A stretch of DNA of 5,452 bases from Bacillota bacterium (GTDB taxonomy: Bacteria; Bacillota; Clostridia; Christensenellales; CAG-138), in NCBI GenBank assembly GCA_023416895.1, contig JAEZGQ010000049.1, forward strand, positions 1 through 5,452, read 5' to 3'. The position numbers were made by a program, and so were the translations under genes. Below the pieces are notes generated by a model that was not told the origin of the DNA, searched no databases, and saw only the letters and a program-made list of their open reading frames with translations. Position 1 is the stretch's first letter. Each line of letters opens with the position of its first letter. Positions 3,411-5,452 of the stretch are shown here, piece by piece.

Positions 3411-5452
3411 CTATTTGATGCCGCTTGCTACATGCCATATCTCCGAGGCGTACTGCTTCACTGCGCGGTCGCTTGAAAACTTGCCTGCGGCAACGGTATT
3501 CAAAAGGCACTTGCGGCCAAATGCCAAACTGTCGCGGTATTCGCGGTTTGCCCTGAGCTTGGCGTCGATGTACGGCAGCAGATCGAGCAAAATGTAGTAA
3601 TGATCCGGCGCGTGCCAACTTGCCCCGTTGAGGATGGAGTCATACAACTCGCGGAAACTGCCCGTATTGCCGTCGCTGAACGTACCGTCCACAAGGGTAT
3701 CCATCACGCGGCGGATGCGCGCGTCGTTTTCGTACAAAGCGCGCGGGCTGTAGGAGCTTTTTACGTGAGCAATGTCTTCCACGGTCGCGCCGAAAATATA
3801 GTTGTTGTCTTTTCCTGCCTGCTCCACGATCTCGATGTTTGCGCCGTCGTACGTGCCAAGCGTAACGGTGCCATTGAGCATGAACTTCATGTTGCCCGTG
3901 CCGCTTGCTTCGGTGCCCGCGGGTGAAATCTGCTCGGAAACATCCGCCGCAGGGATGATGTGCTCGGCATACGAGCAGTTGTAGTTTTGTACAAACACCA
4001 CACGGAGCTTATCCTGCATGTCGGGGTCGTTGTTTACAAGCTTCGCCACTTCGTTGACATACTTGATAACGCTCTTCGCGCGGATGTAGCCGGGCGCGGC
4101 CTTCGCGCCGAAGATGAATGCTGTGGGCGTAAAGCCGTGCAGCGTGCCGTTTTTGAGCGCAAAGTAAATATCCACAACGGAAAAAGCGTTCAAAAGCTGA
4201 CGTTTGTATTCGTGCATACGCTTTACTTGCACGTCAAACAGGAACGAAGGCGGAATGGATACCCCTTCTTTTTCCTTGATAACAGCGGAAAGCTGTTTCT
4301 TTTTAATGTGCTTGATCTCGTTGAAGCGGCGCACGGCGTCCTCATCAATGTGCTCGCGGAACTTCGCGATTTCATTGAGGTCTGTCAAAAAGCCGTCGCC
4401 TATTTTGTCCGCAAGAAACTCCGTGAGTTCGGGGTTGCAAAGCCCAAGCCACCTACGCTGGGTGATGCCGTTGGTGATGTTGCGGAAGCGTTCCGGATAT
4501 ACGGCATACCAATCCTTGAACACATCGTTTTTCAAAATTTCCGTATGGATCTTCGCCACGCCGTTCACATAGGTGCAAACATAGCAAGCAAGGCGTGCCA
4601 TGTGGATTTGCCCGCCGGAGATGATGCTCATGCGCTCCATGTGTTCGCCGTCGATGCACGCGCGGCAAAGTTCGCCACGAAGCGCCTCGTTGATTCTTAC
4701 GATGATGGCGCCGATTTCCGGTATAACGCTGTTGAGAAGCTCCACATCCCACTTTTCGAGCGCTTCGCCCATGATGGTATGGTTGGTGTAGTTAAAGCTC
4801 TCGCGCGCCACGTCGAGCGCAGCTTCAAAACTCATCCCTTCCTTCATCAAAAGCCTGATAAGCTCGGGAATGGAAACGGCGGGATGCGTATCGTTGAGCT
4901 GAATGGCGCAATGGGCCGCAAACGCGGAAAAATCCCTGCCACGCACGCGCACATAGCGGCGAATGATGTCCTGAAGCGACGCGCTTGAAAGGAAGTACTG
5001 CTGTTTCAGCCTTAATTTTTTGCCCGCATCGGTGCTATCGTTGGGGTAAAGGACGCGCGTAATGTCTTCCACGGAATTTTTGGCGGCAATGGCGCGGTCG
5101 TACTCCTGATCGTTAAACAAAGCGAAGTCGAACTCCTCAATGGGTTCGCTCTGCCACAGGCGAAGCGTGCCGATGTTGCGCGTTTTGTAGCCGATGATGG
5201 GCATATCGTAGGGCACGGCAAGCACTTTTTGATCGGCAAATTCCACAGTGATGGTTTTGTCGTCGCGCCTCCTGCTCCACGGATCGCCGAAGCGCTGCCA
5301 GTCATCCGCCTTTTCCACCTGAAAGCCATCCACAAGATACTGCTTGAAAAGACCGAACTTATAACGAAGCCCATAACCTTCAAGCGGGATATCGCAGGTG
5401 GCAGCACTGTCGAGATAACAAGCCGCAAGCCGCCCCAGGCCGCCGTTGCCGA
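3411..5452 (-). CDS. glgP: Glycogen/alpha-glucan phosphorylase, N-terminus missing (runs off right edge)
   Basis: This cytoplasmic PLP enzyme releases glucose-1-phosphate from glycogen or maltodextrin using phosphate. The window holds 679 codons plus two bases and ends in TAG. The visible part starts at GNGGLGRLAACYLDSAATC, a core motif about 110-130 residues into typical family members (about 800 residues). Other landmarks are YGLRYKFGLFKQ, LNDTHPA, YTNHTIMGEALEKW, NITNGITQRRWLG, FDVQVKRMHEYKRQLLN (phosphate-binding Arg at 4218-4220 and Lys at 4203-4205, rabbit Arg569 and Lys574), GAKAAPGYIRAK, and EASGTGNMKFMLNGT. The PLP lysine is encoded at 3885-3887 (rabbit Lys680). The reading frame is unbroken and all catalytic residues seen are present. 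The regulatory N-terminus and any upstream glycogen genes lie outside, so I cannot tell whether it prefers glycogen or maltodextrin. Confidence 0.97.
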   Translation of the reverse strand, partial: GNGGLGRLAACYLDSAATCDIPLEGYGLRYKFGLFKQYLVDGFQVEKADDWQRFGDPWSRRRDDKTITVEFADQKVLAVPYDMPIIGYKTRNIGTLRLWQSEPIEEFDFALFNDQEYDRAIAAKNSVEDITRVLYPNDSTDAGKKLRLKQQYFLSSASLQDIIRRYVRVRGRDFSAFAAHCAIQLNDTHPAVSIPELIRLLMKEGMSFEAALDVARESFNYTNHTIMGEALEKWDVELLNSVIPEIGAIIVRINEALRGELCRACIDGEHMERMSIISGGQIHMARLACYVCTYVNGVAKIHTEILKNDVFKDWYAVYPERFRNITNGITQRRWLGLCNPELTEFLADKIGDGFLTDLNEIAKFREHIDEDAVRRFNEIKHIKKKQLSAVIKEKEGVSIPPSFLFDVQVKRMHEYKRQLLNAFSVVDIYFALKNGTLHGFTPTAFIFGAKAAPGYIRAKSVIKYVNEVAKLVNNDPDMQDKLRVVFVQNYNCSYAEHIIPAADVSEQISPAGTEASGTGNMKFMLNGTVTLGTYDGANIEIVEQAGKDNNYIFGATVEDIAHVKSSYSPRALYENDARIRRVMDTLVDGTFSDGNTGSFRELYDSILNGASWHAPDHYYILLDLLPYIDAKLRANREYRDSLAFGRKCLLNTVAAGKFSSDRAVKQYASEIWHVASGIK

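Noticed and set aside
3960..4988. Long plus-strand open frame of 342 codons opposite glycogen phosphorylase
   Set aside because: It lies entirely antisense to a frame with unmistakable phosphorylase motifs, has no recognisable domain and no clear ribosome binding site. It reflects the codon bias of the real gene.
5331..5333. GTG at 5333 as the start of glycogen phosphorylase
   Set aside because: The frame stays open to the right edge and encodes GNGGLGRLA and YGLRYKFGLFKQ, core family motifs. This GTG is an internal valine and the gene is cut by the window edge.

Overview
The window looks like a chromosomal piece of a Gram-positive, Clostridia-type Firmicute. The evidence is the strong GGAGG-type ribosome binding sites before nearly every gene, rho-independent terminators, a c-subunit and glycogen phosphorylase of clostridial character, and roughly even base composition. 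I cannot name genus or species. It holds mostly housekeeping genes. No mobile element, CRISPR array, rRNA or tRNA was seen.

Layout. Positions 1-1696 (minus strand) carry the front of an F1Fo ATP synthase operon, read right to left: a small AtpI/AtpR-like membrane protein, atpB (a subunit), atpE (c subunit) and the first 38 codons of atpF (b subunit), which runs off the left edge. The first two genes overlap by 8 bases. Positions 1697-1866 are the AT-rich leader and probable promoter region of this operon. Positions 1867-2143 (minus) hold a single-gene acyl carrier protein unit with its own terminator and a good sigma-A-like promoter. From 2144 to 2332 there is a divergent intergenic region with a near-palindrome just inside the carrier-protein transcript. 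Positions 2333-3310 (plus) encode a membrane-anchored, extracellular metallo-beta-lactamase-fold protein related to the ComEC C-terminal domain. A hairpin with A and T tracts on both sides (3351-3380) lies between this gene and the convergent glycogen phosphorylase gene (minus, 3411 to the right edge), whose N-terminal part is missing.

How the genes work together: the ATP synthase genes are one functional unit (Fo membrane sector). The carrier protein, the surface hydrolase and glycogen phosphorylase are separate transcription units with no evident shared pathway.

The points worth a second look are sequence deviations inside familiar families. The a subunit has an N-terminal extension of about 70-75 residues with two extra predicted membrane segments. 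The c subunit keeps the Glu-Ser-Thr...Tyr signature of Na+-binding rings but has Met where the Gln ligand should be. The a subunit lacks the equivalent of E. coli Glu219. The carrier protein has Gly-Ser-Leu instead of Asp-Ser-Leu at the phosphopantetheine site. I did not find a convincing wholly new system.
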